A stretch of DNA of 64,000 nt from an uncultured Lachnospiraceae bacterium (GCA_910587045.1 CAJULG010000008.1:1-64000); one strand, 5' to 3'. Shown: positions 36,601-45,789, counted from the stretch's first letter. Translations and numbers: made by a program. Notes: generated by a model not told the origin, from the letters alone.

Positions 36601-37041
36601 ATGAATTTATCAAGCTTAAAGCCTGCAGATGGCTCAAAAAAAAGCGATAATTTCAGAAGAGGTCGTGGCCATGGTTCCGGAAATGGCAAGACTGCTGGTA
36701 AAGGTCATAAGGGACAGAAGGCTCGTTCCGGAGCACCAAGACCTGGCTTTGAGGGTGGTCAGATGCCATTATACAGAAGAATACCAAAGAGAGGATTTAC
36801 CTGCAGAAACACCAAAGAGATCATTGGTGTAAATGTATCTTCTCTTGAGTGCTTTGACAATGGAGCAGAGGTAACCATTGCAACACTGATTGAGCAGGGC
36901 ATTGTTAAGAATCCAAAAGATGGCGTAAAGATACTTGGAAATGGAGAGTTAACCAAAAAGCTCAACGTAAAAGCAAATGCATTCAGCGCTGGCGCTGTTG
37001 CTAAGATTGAAGCAGCTGGTGGAAAAGCCGAGGTGATCTAG
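36601..37041 (+). CDS. rplO: 50S ribosomal protein L15
   Basis: 146 aa with the Gly-rich basic extension (GRGHGSGNGKTAGKGHKGQK). Stop is one base before the secY start. Confidence 0.98.
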   Translation: MNLSSLKPADGSKKSDNFRRGRGHGSGNGKTAGKGHKGQKARSGAPRPGFEGGQMPLYRRIPKRGFTCRNTKEIIGVNVSSLECFDNGAEVTIATLIEQGIVKNPKDGVKILGNGELTKKLNVKANAFSAGAVAKIEAAGGKAEVI

Positions 37042-37042
37042 T

Positions 37043-38374
37043 ATGTTCAAGACATTGGTCAATGCTTTGAAAGTAAAAGACATACGAAATCGTATTTTCT
37101 TCACACTGGGAATTTTGCTGGTATTTCGGATCGGCTGTACAATTACGATTCCCGGTGTTGATGCAGCAACGGTCCGGGCAACACTGGAATCTCTGCTCGG
37201 CACGGAGGGAAATGCCTTACTGGGTATGTTTTCCGGCGGTGCATTAGAGCAGATGTCCATCTTTGCTTTGAACGTAACACCATATATTACATCTTCCATT
37301 ATTATGCAGTTACTGACCATTGCCATTCCGGCACTGGAAGAAATGCAGCGGGATGGGGAAGATGGAAGAAAGAAAATGACTGCGATCACCAGATACGTAA
37401 CCGTATTGCTTGGAATTATTGAGGCAGCAGGATTATCCATCAGTCTGCAGCAGGCCAATGCATTGGGAGCAAATGCCAACTGGCTGACAGTGGTCACTAT
37501 GATCATCACTCTGACAGCGGGCAGTACCCTGGTTATGTGGCTGGGGGAACGGATTACGGAAAAAGGGATCGGTAATGGAATTTCGATTATATTATTGATC
37601 AATATCGTTTCCAGAATGCCGAATGATTTCCAGAACCTGTATACCATGTTCGTGAAATCCCAGTTCAATGACGCAGAGTATGTGAAGGGAATCGGAGCAA
37701 TCCTTGTGATCATAGCAGTTGTGATCCTGACGACGATACTGGTTATCCTGTTGCAGGATGCAAAGCGGAATATTCCGATCCAGTATTCGCAGAAAGTAAG
37801 CGGACGTAGAACAACTGGAGGACGTGCATCCGAAATGCCGCTGAAGGTAAATACAGCCGGTGTCATTCCGATTATTTTTGCATCGTCTCTCTTGTCCATG
37901 CCAACTATGATCGTGAACCTGTTTAAGATCAATGTAACAAATCCGGTAGTACAGGAAATTATTTCCAGTCTGTCACAAAATTACTGGTTTACGAAGGGAC
38001 ATCCTTGGGGATATGTTGGATTAGCATTGTATATTGCACTGGTACTCATGTTTGCATACTTCTATACATCGATCACCTTTAATCCGATGGAGGTAGCAAA
38101 TAATCTGAAGAAGGGCGGCGCTTCCGTTCCGGGTATCCGTCCGGGTAAACCGACACAGGAATATCTGGAAAAGGTATTAAAATACATTATCTTTATCGGA
38201 GCAGTCGGACTTGTGATCATTGCGATCATACCAATATTCTTCAGTGGTGTATTTGGTGCAAATGTATCCTTCGGTGGAACATCCCTGATCATTATTGTAG
38301 GTGTTATCCTGGAGACGCTTCAGCAACTGGATTCCAAGATGCTGAACCGGAATTATGAAGGATTTTTGAAATAA
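37043..38374 (+). CDS. secY: Protein translocase subunit SecY
   Basis: 443 aa, ten membrane segments, central pore of the Sec translocon. Cytoplasmic loops carry the conserved basic residues used by SecA and the ribosome (SQKVSGRRTTGG). Follows rplO directly, as in most Firmicutes. Confidence 0.98.
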   Translation: MFKTLVNALKVKDIRNRIFFTLGILLVFRIGCTITIPGVDAATVRATLESLLGTEGNALLGMFSGGALEQMSIFALNVTPYITSSIIMQLLTIAIPALEEMQRDGEDGRKKMTAITRYVTVLLGIIEAAGLSISLQQANALGANANWLTVVTMIITLTAGSTLVMWLGERITEKGIGNGISIILLINIVSRMPNDFQNLYTMFVKSQFNDAEYVKGIGAILVIIAVVILTTILVILLQDAKRNIPIQYSQKVSGRRTTGGRASEMPLKVNTAGVIPIIFASSLLSMPTMIVNLFKINVTNPVVQEIISSLSQNYWFTKGHPWGYVGLALYIALVLMFAYFYTSITFNPMEVANNLKKGGASVPGIRPGKPTQEYLEKVLKYIIFIGAVGLVIIAIIPIFFSGVFGANVSFGGTSLIIIVGVILETLQQLDSKMLNRNYEGFLK

Positions 38375-38384
38375 GAAAAGCATG

Positions 38385-38413
38385 AATAAGCTGTAGATTT
38401 CCTACAGCTTATT
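38385..38413 (+). repeat. Perfect 12-bp hairpin between secY and adk
   Basis: AATAAGCTGTAG (38385-38396), 5-nt loop, CTACAGCTTATT (38402-38413). No T-run follows, so it may be an RNA-stability or processing element or a partial terminator. Confidence 0.65.
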
Positions 38414-38514
38414 GGTGTATGTGTGGAACAGGCTGTCTCCCTTGACTATCCTGACAATAAAAAGGTCTGTCAGAGGAGCAAACAGTATATTGTAATATTT
38501 AGGAGGAGAATCGA

Positions 38515-39159
38515 ATGAAGATTATCATGTTAGGGGCACCTGGTGCAGGAAAAGGAACACAGGCAAAAATGATCGCGGAAAAATACGGGATTCCGCACAT
38601 TTCAACCGGAGATATCTTCCGGGCAAATATCAAGAACGGTACGGAGCTTGGAGCAAAGGCGAAGACTTATATGGATCAGGGACTTCTGGTACCGGATGAA
38701 CTGGTAGTTGATCTGGTCATTGACCGGTTTAAGGCAGATGACTGTAAGAAAGGTTATATTCTGGATGGTTTTCCAAGAACGATTCCGCAGGCGGAAGCGT
38801 TAGATAAGGCTCTGGCTGCCATCGGTGAGAATGTAGATTATGCAATTAATGTAGAGGTACCGGATGAGAACATTGTTCGCAGAATGTCCGGACGCCGGGC
38901 ATGCGTAGGATGCGGTGCAACCTATCATATCGTATACAATCCGACGAAGGAAGAGAATAAATGTGATGCCTGTGGCGGCGAACTGATCCTGCGTGATGAT
39001 GACAAGCCGGAGACGGTTCAGAAGCGTTTAGGTGTTTATCATGACCAGACCCAGCCTTTAATTGACTACTATAATAAAAAGGGTATTCTGAAGGAAGTGG
39101 ATGGAACGATTGATATGAACGATGTCTTTGCGGCAATTTGTCAGATCCTGGGTGAGTAA
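38515..39159 (+). CDS. adk: Adenylate kinase
   Basis: 214 aa. Interconverts ATP + AMP with 2 ADP. P-loop GAPGAGKGT near residue 7, DGFPRT motif, and a LID with four cysteines (C-V-G-C and C-D-A-C) for structural zinc, usual in Gram-positive bacteria. AGGAGG before the ATG. Confidence 0.98.
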   Translation: MKIIMLGAPGAGKGTQAKMIAEKYGIPHISTGDIFRANIKNGTELGAKAKTYMDQGLLVPDELVVDLVIDRFKADDCKKGYILDGFPRTIPQAEALDKALAAIGENVDYAINVEVPDENIVRRMSGRRACVGCGATYHIVYNPTKEENKCDACGGELILRDDDKPETVQKRLGVYHDQTQPLIDYYNKKGILKEVDGTIDMNDVFAAICQILGE

Positions 39160-39160
39160 C

Positions 39161-39928
39161 ATGCCGATTGCCAGAAAGTCTCAAAGCGAGATAGAGCTTA
39201 TGCAGGAGGCCGGCAGGATACTTGCGATTACCCATCATGAGCTGGCAAAGGAAGTAAAGCCGGGAATGAGTACCAGGGACATTGATACTCTGGGTGAAAC
39301 GATCATAAGGGACTACGGTTGTATACCATCCTTCTTAAATTATTGCGGGTATCCGGCTTCCATTTGTGTATCGGTGAATGATGAGGTGGTTCATGGGATT
39401 CCTAGTGATAAGCGTATCATACAGGACGGTGATATCGTCAGTCTGGATGCAGGAGTCATTTACAAAGGTTATCACTCAGATGCGGCGCGAACGTTGATCG
39501 TCGGTACAGTTTCAGAAGAAGCAAAACGACTGGTCGAGGTTACCAGACAGAGTTTTTTTGAGGGGATACGGTATGCCAGACCAGGATATCACATATCAGA
39601 TATTGGCAGGGCCATCCAGGGATATGTAGAATCAAATGGTTTTTCTGTTGTGCGGGATCTGGTCGGACACGGAGTAGGCAGGAGACTTCATGAAAAGCCG
39701 GACATACCGAATTTTGCAGACCGGAAAAAGGGACCCAGAATCAAGCCTGGTATGACATTAGCCATAGAGCCGATGGTAAATGCCGGAGAATATGATGTGG
39801 TATGGTTAGAAGATGACTGGACGGTGGTAACGGAGGATGGTTCCTTGTCGGCGCATTATGAGAATACCATACTGGTTACCAATGATGAACCGGTGATACT
39901 GTCCAGAGCAGAAGGAATAGAATTGTAA
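39161..39928 (+). CDS. map: Methionine aminopeptidase type I
   Basis: 255 aa metalloprotease that removes initiator Met. Ligands visible in LDAGVIYKGYHSDAART (two Asp), GHGVGRRLHE (His) and AIEPMV (Glu). ATG at 39161 directly follows the adk stop; a longer in-frame start lies inside adk and is rejected. Confidence 0.97.
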   Translation: MPIARKSQSEIELMQEAGRILAITHHELAKEVKPGMSTRDIDTLGETIIRDYGCIPSFLNYCGYPASICVSVNDEVVHGIPSDKRIIQDGDIVSLDAGVIYKGYHSDAARTLIVGTVSEEAKRLVEVTRQSFFEGIRYARPGYHISDIGRAIQGYVESNGFSVVRDLVGHGVGRRLHEKPDIPNFADRKKGPRIKPGMTLAIEPMVNAGEYDVVWLEDDWTVVTEDGSLSAHYENTILVTNDEPVILSRAEGIEL

Positions 39929-39966
39929 GCATAAGGTTTATTTGCAAAGAGCAGGAGGTTTTGAAT

Positions 39967-40185
39967 ATGTCAAAAGTTGATTCAATCGAAGTAGAAGGTG
40001 TTGTATTAGAAAAGCTGCCAAATGCAATGTTCCGGGTTCAGTTAGAAAACGGTCATGTTGTATTGGGGCATATCAGTGGAAAGATCCGGATGGGTTATAT
40101 TAAGATTCTTCCGGGAGATACAGTAAAGATTGAGTTATCCCCATACGATCTGACCAAGGGAAGGATTGTCTGGAGAAATAAATAA
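39967..40185 (+). CDS. infA: Translation initiation factor IF-1
   Basis: 72 aa OB-fold protein (EVEGVVLEKLPNAMFRVQLENG). ATG at 39967 with AGGAGG 8 bp upstream; TTG at 39961 less likely. Confidence 0.97.
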   Translation: MSKVDSIEVEGVVLEKLPNAMFRVQLENGHVVLGHISGKIRMGYIKILPGDTVKIELSPYDLTKGRIVWRNK

Positions 40186-40282
40186 AAAGATTTGCAGAAA
40201 ATGGGAAAAAACTATTGCAAATACTTGCAATAAGTGATAAAGTATTAGCTTGTAGCGGACTTTTTTGAAAGGAGAGATTTTA

Positions 40283-40396
40283 ATGAAGGTTAGAGCATCT
40301 GTAAAACCAATTTGCGACAAATGCAAAGTCATTAAAAGAAAAGGAAGCATCAGAGTAATCTGTGAAAATCCTAAGCACAAGCAGAGACAAGGCTAA
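40283..40396 (+). CDS. rpmJ: 50S ribosomal protein L36
   Basis: 37 aa, found by reading between infA and rpsM: starts MKVRASVKPICDKCK and ends HKQRQG. It is the zinc-binding form: Cys11, Cys14, Cys27, His32. GAAAGGAGAG 8 bp before the ATG. Confidence 0.97.
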   Translation: MKVRASVKPICDKCKVIKRKGSIRVICENPKHKQRQG

Positions 40397-40645
40397 GGAA
40401 TTTGACAGTTTATTAATTGTACATGTTATTCCCGCATGAACAGTTAATAAATCGGTCCGAATCTGCAACCGGCCAGGACCTGGCCAGAAAATTTGAAGCG
40501 GCTGTAGCATAAGCAATTATGCTGATTAAATAAACATATATAATAGGAGACAACGTATGCATTTCACCCGCATTTTTTAATGCGGATACGGTTGTTTTAC
40601 TGTTATGGAAGCAAGAGAATACTATTTTTATGGAGGTAGAAATAC
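40397..40645 (+). ncRNA. Hairpin-rich leader of rpsM-rpsK-rpsD-rpoA
   Basis: 249 bp without a gene. Successive stems: TTTATTAATTGT with ACAGTTAATAAA; GGCCAGG-A-CCTGGCC; AGCATAA-GCAA-TTATGCT; and ACAAC-GTAT ... CCGCATT-TTTT-AATGCGG ... ATAC-GGTTGT. A TTGACA lies at 40404-40409 with no good -10 box at 17 bp. The pattern suggests an autoregulatory ribosomal leader (S13- or S4-type), not assigned to a named family. Confidence 0.5.
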
Positions 40646-41014
40646 ATGGCTCGTATTTCAGGTGTTGATTTACCAAGAGAGAAGCGTGTTGAAATCGGTC
40701 TGACCTATATTTATGGTATTGGCAGAACCAGTGCGATGCGTATCTTAAAAGAAGCTAACGTGAATCCAGATACCCGTGTCCGTGATCTGACCGATGATGA
40801 AGTTCGCAGGATCAGTGAGATCATTAACAACACACAGACCGTGGAAGGTGATTTGCGCAGAGAGATAGCAATGAATATCAAGCGTTTGCAGGAAATCGGA
40901 TGTTACCGTGGTATCCGTCATAGAAAGGGACTTCCGGTTCGTGGTCAGAAGACAAAGACGAACGCAAGAACTCGTAAGGGTCCAAAGAGAACAGTAGCAA
41001 ATAAGAAGAAGTAA
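40646..41014 (+). CDS. rpsM: 30S ribosomal protein S13
   Basis: 122 aa, with ARISGVDLPREKRVEIGLTY opening and basic C-terminal tail that contacts P-site tRNA. ATGGAGGTAG site upstream. Confidence 0.98.
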   Translation: MARISGVDLPREKRVEIGLTYIYGIGRTSAMRILKEANVNPDTRVRDLTDDEVRRISEIINNTQTVEGDLRREIAMNIKRLQEIGCYRGIRHRKGLPVRGQKTKTNARTRKGPKRTVANKKK

Positions 41015-41066
41015 TTATTGAAATGATACACAACGCGAAAGCGTTGAATACCTAGGAGGTTTAGTA

Positions 41067-41468
41067 ATGGCAGCAGCAAAGAAAGCTACTAAAAAAGTGA
41101 CGAAAAAGCGTGTGAAAAAGAATGTCGAGCGCGGACAGGCACATATTCAGTCATCTTTTAACAATACGATCGTAACCTTGACGGATGCAGAAGGCAATGC
41201 GTTATCCTGGGCAAGTGCAGGCGGATTAGGTTTCCGGGGTTCCAGAAAGTCTACACCATATGCAGCACAGATGGCAGCAGAAGCAGCAACGAAGGCAGCA
41301 TTGGTTCATGGTTTAAAGTCAGTTGACGTTATGGTAAAGGGACCAGGTTCCGGACGGGAAGCAGCAATTCGTGCGCTTCAGGCTTGCGGTCTGGATGTAT
41401 TAAGCATTACAGACGTAACCCCGGTTCCACACAACGGATGTCGCCCGCCAAAGCGTCGTAGAGTCTAA
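41067..41468 (+). CDS. rpsK: 30S ribosomal protein S11
   Basis: 133 aa with the usual Lys-rich N-terminus and HNGCRPPKRRRV end. AGGAGG upstream. Confidence 0.98.
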   Translation: MAAAKKATKKVTKKRVKKNVERGQAHIQSSFNNTIVTLTDAEGNALSWASAGGLGFRGSRKSTPYAAQMAAEAATKAALVHGLKSVDVMVKGPGSGREAAIRALQACGLDVLSITDVTPVPHNGCRPPKRRRV

Positions 41469-41487
41469 TATAGGAGGTACAGGATAG

Positions 41488-42081
41488 ATGGCAGTAGATA
41501 GAACTCCCGTTCTTAAGAGATGCAGATCTTTAGGTATGGAGCCGATGTATCTCGGGATTGATAAAAAGTCAAATAGAAAGTTAAATCGAGCAAACAGAAA
41601 GATGAGTGAATATGGTCTTCAGTTGCGTGAAAAGCAGAAGGCAAAGTTCATTTATGGTGTATTAGAGAAGCCGTTCCGTAATCTTTTTGCAACTGCGGAG
41701 CGTATGAAGGGTCTGACTGGTCCCAACTTAATGATTTTATTAGAGTTAAGACTGGATAATGTACTGTTCCGGTTAGGCCTGGCCAGAACCCGGAAGGAAG
41801 CAAGACAGATCGTAGATCATAAGCATGTCTTAGTAAACGGAAAGTGTGTAAATATTCCGTCTTACAGAGTAAAAGCAGGCGATAAGATTGAAATCAAAGA
41901 GAAAAACAAGTCTTCTCAGAGATATAAGGACATCTTAGAAGTGACCGGTGGAAGATTAATTCCGGCTTGGTTAGAGGCAGATCAGGAGAACCTTTGCGGT
42001 ACTGTTGTAGAACTGCCTTTAAGAGAGCAGATTGATGTACCTGTTAACGAAACTCTTATCGTTGAGTTGTATTCTAAATAA
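41488..42081 (+). CDS. rpsD: 30S ribosomal protein S4
   Basis: 197 aa, with an S4 RNA-binding domain (LDNVLFRLGLARTRKEARQI). The N-terminal region has only one Cys, so it is the zinc-free form. Often the autogenous regulator of its operon. Confidence 0.98.
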   Translation: MAVDRTPVLKRCRSLGMEPMYLGIDKKSNRKLNRANRKMSEYGLQLREKQKAKFIYGVLEKPFRNLFATAERMKGLTGPNLMILLELRLDNVLFRLGLARTRKEARQIVDHKHVLVNGKCVNIPSYRVKAGDKIEIKEKNKSSQRYKDILEVTGGRLIPAWLEADQENLCGTVVELPLREQIDVPVNETLIVELYSK

Positions 42082-42139
42082 TCTTTAAAATTTATTTAGG
42101 AGTAACCCAACTTATTAACCCAGAAGGAGGGTCCCCGTA

Positions 42140-43096
42140 TTGTTTGAATTTGAAAAACCTAGAATTGAAATTGCAGAGCTTTCGGAAGATAATAAATATG
42201 GACGCTTTGTAGTTGAGCCTTTAGAAAGAGGTTATGGTACAACTCTTGGTAACTCGCTGAGAAGAATCATGCTGTCTTCTTTACCGGGTTCCGCAGTTAC
42301 TTCTGTCAAGATTAAGGGTGTATTGCATGAGTTTAGTTCCATCCCTGGTGTAAAGGAAGATGTGACTGAAATCATTATGAATATCAAAGAGCTGGCTATT
42401 AAGAATAATTCTACTGCTGACGCATCAACCGCATATATTGAATTTGAGGGGGAAGGCGTGGTAACGGCAGCAGATATCCATGTAGACAGTAATATTGAGA
42501 TTTTAAACAAGGATTTGGTGATCGCAACCTTAAGCGGTGGTGCAGACAGCCGTCTGGATATGGAATTAACCATTTCCAAGGGCAGAGGATACGTTGGTGC
42601 AGATAAGAATAAAAGAGAAGACTTATCCATTGATGTCATCGCAGTTGATTCCATTTATACGCCGGTAGAGCGTGTGAATATGGTGGTTGAAAATACCCGT
42701 GTGGGTCAGGTTACGGACTACGATAAGTTAACATTGGATGTATTTACCAATGGAACTCTGGCACCGGATGAGGCTGTCAGTCTGGCAGCAAAGGTGTTGA
42801 GTGAACATCTGAATTTATTTATTGATTTATCTGAGAACGCAAAATCAACTGAAGTTATGGTTGAGACAAAGGATGATGAAAAGGGCAAGGTGCTGGAAAT
42901 GAGCATTGACGAACTGGAATTATCCGTGCGGTCTTATAACTGCTTAAAGCGTGCAGGCATCAATACAGTAGAAGAATTAACCAATAAAACTTCAGAGGAT
43001 ATGATGAAGGTTCGGAATCTCGGACGTAAGTCATTAGAGGAAGTGCTGAGCAAGTTAAAGGAATTAGGGTTAGAGCTTCGCAGCGGTGAGGAGTAA
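42140..43096 (+). CDS. rpoA: RNA polymerase alpha subunit
   Basis: 318 aa. N-terminal dimerisation domain (GTTLGNSLRRIMLSSLPG) and C-terminal DNA-binding domain (about 250-315, LSVRSYNCLKRAGINTVEEL). The start appears to be TTG at 42140, with AGAAGGAGG 9-10 bp upstream; no ATG or GTG lies suitably close. A TTG start on such a highly expressed gene is noteworthy. Confidence 0.97.
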   Translation: MFEFEKPRIEIAELSEDNKYGRFVVEPLERGYGTTLGNSLRRIMLSSLPGSAVTSVKIKGVLHEFSSIPGVKEDVTEIIMNIKELAIKNNSTADASTAYIEFEGEGVVTAADIHVDSNIEILNKDLVIATLSGGADSRLDMELTISKGRGYVGADKNKREDLSIDVIAVDSIYTPVERVNMVVENTRVGQVTDYDKLTLDVFTNGTLAPDEAVSLAAKVLSEHLNLFIDLSENAKSTEVMVETKDDEKGKVLEMSIDELELSVRSYNCLKRAGINTVEELTNKTSEDMMKVRNLGRKSLEEVLSKLKELGLELRSGEE

Positions 43097-43101
43097 ATCA
43101 T

Positions 43102-43168
43102 AACTTGCTGATGCACGCGTAGGTCGTAAGGAATCCTCCCGCAAGCGGGTCCCTCCTTGCGACAAGTT
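43102..43168. repeat. Hairpin repeat, copy A, between rpoA and rplQ
   Basis: Terminal stem AACTTG / CAAGTT encloses GGTCGTAAGGAATCCTCCC, a short GCAAGC turn, and GGGTCCCTCCTTGCGAC. It is the same core as in the repeat at 27337-27401, with compensating changes (TCGTAAGGA with TCCTTGCGA). Confidence 0.8.
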
Positions 43169-43176
43169 CAGAAGAA

Positions 43177-43245
43177 GCTCGCTGATGCGAGCGTAGGTCA
43201 TAAGGAATCCCCCCCATCTTCGATGGGTCCCCCCTTGTGACAAGT
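43177..43245. repeat. Hairpin repeat, copy B, between rpoA and rplQ
   Basis: Begins with the perfect hairpin GCTCGC-TGAT-GCGAGC (43177-43192), then GGTCATAAGGAATCCCCCCC, a short turn, and CCCCCCTTGTGACAAG. Lies 8 bp after copy A in the same orientation. Both copies precede rplQ and its AAGGAGG site. Confidence 0.8.
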
Positions 43246-43324
43246 TCCACTAAAGCTGAATTAGAGTAAGCATAGTGAAGATGCAGAGTATTCTGCATAA
43301 TTATCCATAAGGAGGAAAATCTAT

Positions 43325-43930
43325 ATGGCAATGTATAGAAAGCTTGGTAAGAAATCAAGTGCAAGACAGGCATTACTTCGTAATCAGGTGACCATGTTAT
43401 TATACAATGGTAAGATTAAGACAACAGAGGCACGGGCAAAGGAAGTTCGTCAGATTGCGGAACACTTAATCACCCTGGCAGTAAAGGAAAAAGATAATTT
43501 TGAAACCGTTAAGGTGACTGCAAAGGTTGCCCGCAAGGATAAAGACGGTATGAGAGTAAAGCAGATCGTTGACAAGGACACCGGAGCAGTTCTTTCTGAA
43601 ACCCATCGTGATAAGGATGGCAAGATTTTAAGAATTGAGAATGGTGTTACTGTAACTGTCTACGATGAAGTGGAGAAGGAAATCAAAAAGGATCTGCCTT
43701 CCAGACTGCATGCCAGAAGACAGATGCTGAAGGTTCTGTATCCGGTTGTTGAGGTTCCGGAAGAGGCAGCAGGCAAGAAGAAGGCTACAAAGAAGGTAGA
43801 CTTAACTGCGAAATTATTTGATGAATATGGACCGAAGTATGCAGGTCGTCCGGGTGGTTATACCAGAATCGTTAAGATCGGGCCGCGTAAGGGTGATGCA
43901 GCTATGGAAGTAATTCTGGAATTAGTATAA
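43325..43930 (+). CDS. rplQ: 50S ribosomal protein L17, expanded
   Basis: 201 aa, compared with about 113-130 in most bacteria. The conserved N-terminus (YRKLGKKSSARQALLRNQ) and C-terminal GGYTRIVKIGPRKGDAA segment flank an insertion of about 80-90 residues (about 60-150), including a beta-rich DGKILRIENGVTVTVYDE stretch. Such long L17 forms occur in clostridial relatives. A terminator follows. Confidence 0.95.
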   Translation: MAMYRKLGKKSSARQALLRNQVTMLLYNGKIKTTEARAKEVRQIAEHLITLAVKEKDNFETVKVTAKVARKDKDGMRVKQIVDKDTGAVLSETHRDKDGKILRIENGVTVTVYDEVEKEIKKDLPSRLHARRQMLKVLYPVVEVPEEAAGKKKATKKVDLTAKLFDEYGPKYAGRPGGYTRIVKIGPRKGDAAMEVILELV

Positions 43931-43937
43931 AATGTAA

Positions 43938-43968
43938 GGCTGTCGCATATGAATGCGACGGCCTTTTT
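43938..43968 (+). terminator. Terminator of the alpha/rplQ operon
   Basis: 11-bp stem GGCTGTCGCAT / ATGCGACGGCC (one G-U pair), 4-nt loop, TTTTT. Confidence 0.88.
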
Positions 43969-44001
43969 GTCTGTAGGAGTATCTGCAAAGGTATAAGGAT
44001 T

Positions 44002-45789
44002 ATGATAAAAACAGATCATGTATCATTTGAATATTTTCGGCGGGATGATGATGGAAACGTATCCGAAATTGTTGAGACGGTAAATGCTCTTTCTCTGCAG
44101 GTGCAGGAAGGAGAGTTTATTGGTATTTTAGGAGAAAATGGTTCTGGAAAATCAACCTTTGCCAAGCTGTTGAATGCTCTGCTGGAGCCGACAGAGGGCA
44201 GTATACTGATTGCAGGAATGGATACTGCTGATCAGGAAAATGTCTGGAAGATACGGAAACAGACAGGGATGGTCTTTCAAAATCCGGATAATCAGATTAT
44301 TGGTACCGTAGTGGAAGAGGATGTGGCATTTGGACCGGAAAATCTCGGAATAGAAACCAATCAGATCATAAAACGGGTAACAGAGGCTTTGGAAATTGTG
44401 GGAATGACAGCTTACCGCCTGCAGTCGCCTAATCGTTTATCCGGTGGACAGAAACAAAGAGTAGCGATTGCTGGTGTACTGGCGATGCACCCGCAGTGTA
44501 TTATTTTTGATGAATCGACGGCCATGTTGGATCCCAAGGGAAGAGAGGAAGTCTTAAATGCTGCGCGTTTATTAAACAAGAAGCAGAAAATTACCATTCT
44601 TTATATTACTCATGATATGGATGAAGTCATTGATGCCGACCGGATCGTGGTAATACACAAGGGGAAGCTGGTTCTGGAAGGAACGCCAAGAGAGATTTTT
44701 TCGAAGGGCCGGTCTCTGCAGGAATACGGACTGGTACTGCCAAGAATGACGGAGCTTGCATACAGGCTGAATGAATGTGGAATTGACTTTTCTAATACGG
44801 TATTAGATCAGAAAGAGTTTGTAGATGAAGTCAATCGAAGAAAAGCATATGCAAAGCTGAGGGATAAGGATCCCGGCTTTCGTGCGGATCCGGCTTTGCA
44901 GTCGGGCCGTGCAGAGAGAGAATCATCTTTGAATAGTGCCATGAAATATGGGTTTGTGTTGGATCATATTTCATATGAATACAGTCCGAATACAATTTAC
45001 GCCTGTTCTGCGTTAAAGGATGTGAATCTGGCCATCGGAAAAGGAGAGTTTATTGCAATTATCGGACATACAGGTTCCGGTAAATCAACTTTAATCCAGC
45101 AGATGAATGGTCTTCTGCAGCCAACACAGGGAACGATCTATTATAAGGGACAGGATATCTATGATAAGGGGTTTAACCGGACTAACCTGCGGGAAAAGGT
45201 TGGTCTGGTATTCCAGTATCCGGAATATCAGTTATTTGCAGAAACCGTATTGAAGGATGTATGTTTTGGACCGAAGAATCTGGGGCTGCCCTTATTAGAG
45301 ATTCAGCAGCGAGCATTTCAGGCGATTGAAGCAGTAGGACTGACGGATGCAGTCTATGATCTGTCGCCCTTTGAACTATCCGGCGGGCAGAAACGCCGGG
45401 TTGCAATAGCGGGAGTTCTGGCGATGAAACCGGATTATCTGATATTAGATGAGCCGGTGGCAGGTCTGGATCCGGCGGGCAGAAGCGAATTGCTGGAAAT
45501 GCTTCGTTCATTAAATGAGCAGGGAATGACAATTATTCTTGTTTCGCATAACATGGAAGATGTGGCGGAATATGCCAGACGGATCATTGTTATGGAGCAG
45601 GGCGGGATTGTGCTGGACGGAACTGTATCGGAAATCTTTCAAAATGGAGACTATTTGCAGGAGCTGGGGTTGGATATTCCACAGGTGACCCGGCTGATGA
45701 TGCAGTTAAGCAGAGAAGGGCATGGAGTGAATCCGGGACTTTATCAGATGGAGGATGCGGTAAAGGAACTGGCAGCATATCTGTCTTAA
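44002..45789 (+). CDS. ecfA: ECF transporter ATPase, EcfA1-EcfA2 fusion
   Basis: 595 aa with two complete ABC ATPase domains. Half 1: Walker A GENGSGKST near 48, signature LSGGQKQR, Walker B IIFDES. Half 2: Walker A GHTGSGKST near 356, signature LSGGQKRR, Walker B LILDEP. A linker of about 40 residues joins them. Most Firmicutes encode EcfA1 and EcfA2 as separate proteins; here the obligate heterodimer is one chain. With EcfT (next gene) it energises vitamin or metal uptake with S components encoded elsewhere. Confidence 0.93.
   Translation: MIKTDHVSFEYFRRDDDGNVSEIVETVNALSLQVQEGEFIGILGENGSGKSTFAKLLNALLEPTEGSILIAGMDTADQENVWKIRKQTGMVFQNPDNQIIGTVVEEDVAFGPENLGIETNQIIKRVTEALEIVGMTAYRLQSPNRLSGGQKQRVAIAGVLAMHPQCIIFDESTAMLDPKGREEVLNAARLLNKKQKITILYITHDMDEVIDADRIVVIHKGKLVLEGTPREIFSKGRSLQEYGLVLPRMTELAYRLNECGIDFSNTVLDQKEFVDEVNRRKAYAKLRDKDPGFRADPALQSGRAERESSLNSAMKYGFVLDHISYEYSPNTIYACSALKDVNLAIGKGEFIAIIGHTGSGKSTLIQQMNGLLQPTQGTIYYKGQDIYDKGFNRTNLREKVGLVFQYPEYQLFAETVLKDVCFGPKNLGLPLLEIQQRAFQAIEAVGLTDAVYDLSPFELSGGQKRRVAIAGVLAMKPDYLILDEPVAGLDPAGRSELLEMLRSLNEQGMTIILVSHNMEDVAEYARRIIVMEQGGIVLDGTVSEIFQNGDYLQELGLDIPQVTRLMMQLSREGHGVNPGLYQMEDAVKELAAYLS

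Noticed and set aside
36949..37932. 327-codon open frame on the reverse strand
   Set aside because: It lies entirely opposite the end of rplO and the first two thirds of secY; composition is that of an antisense shadow and no ribosome binding site or family fits.
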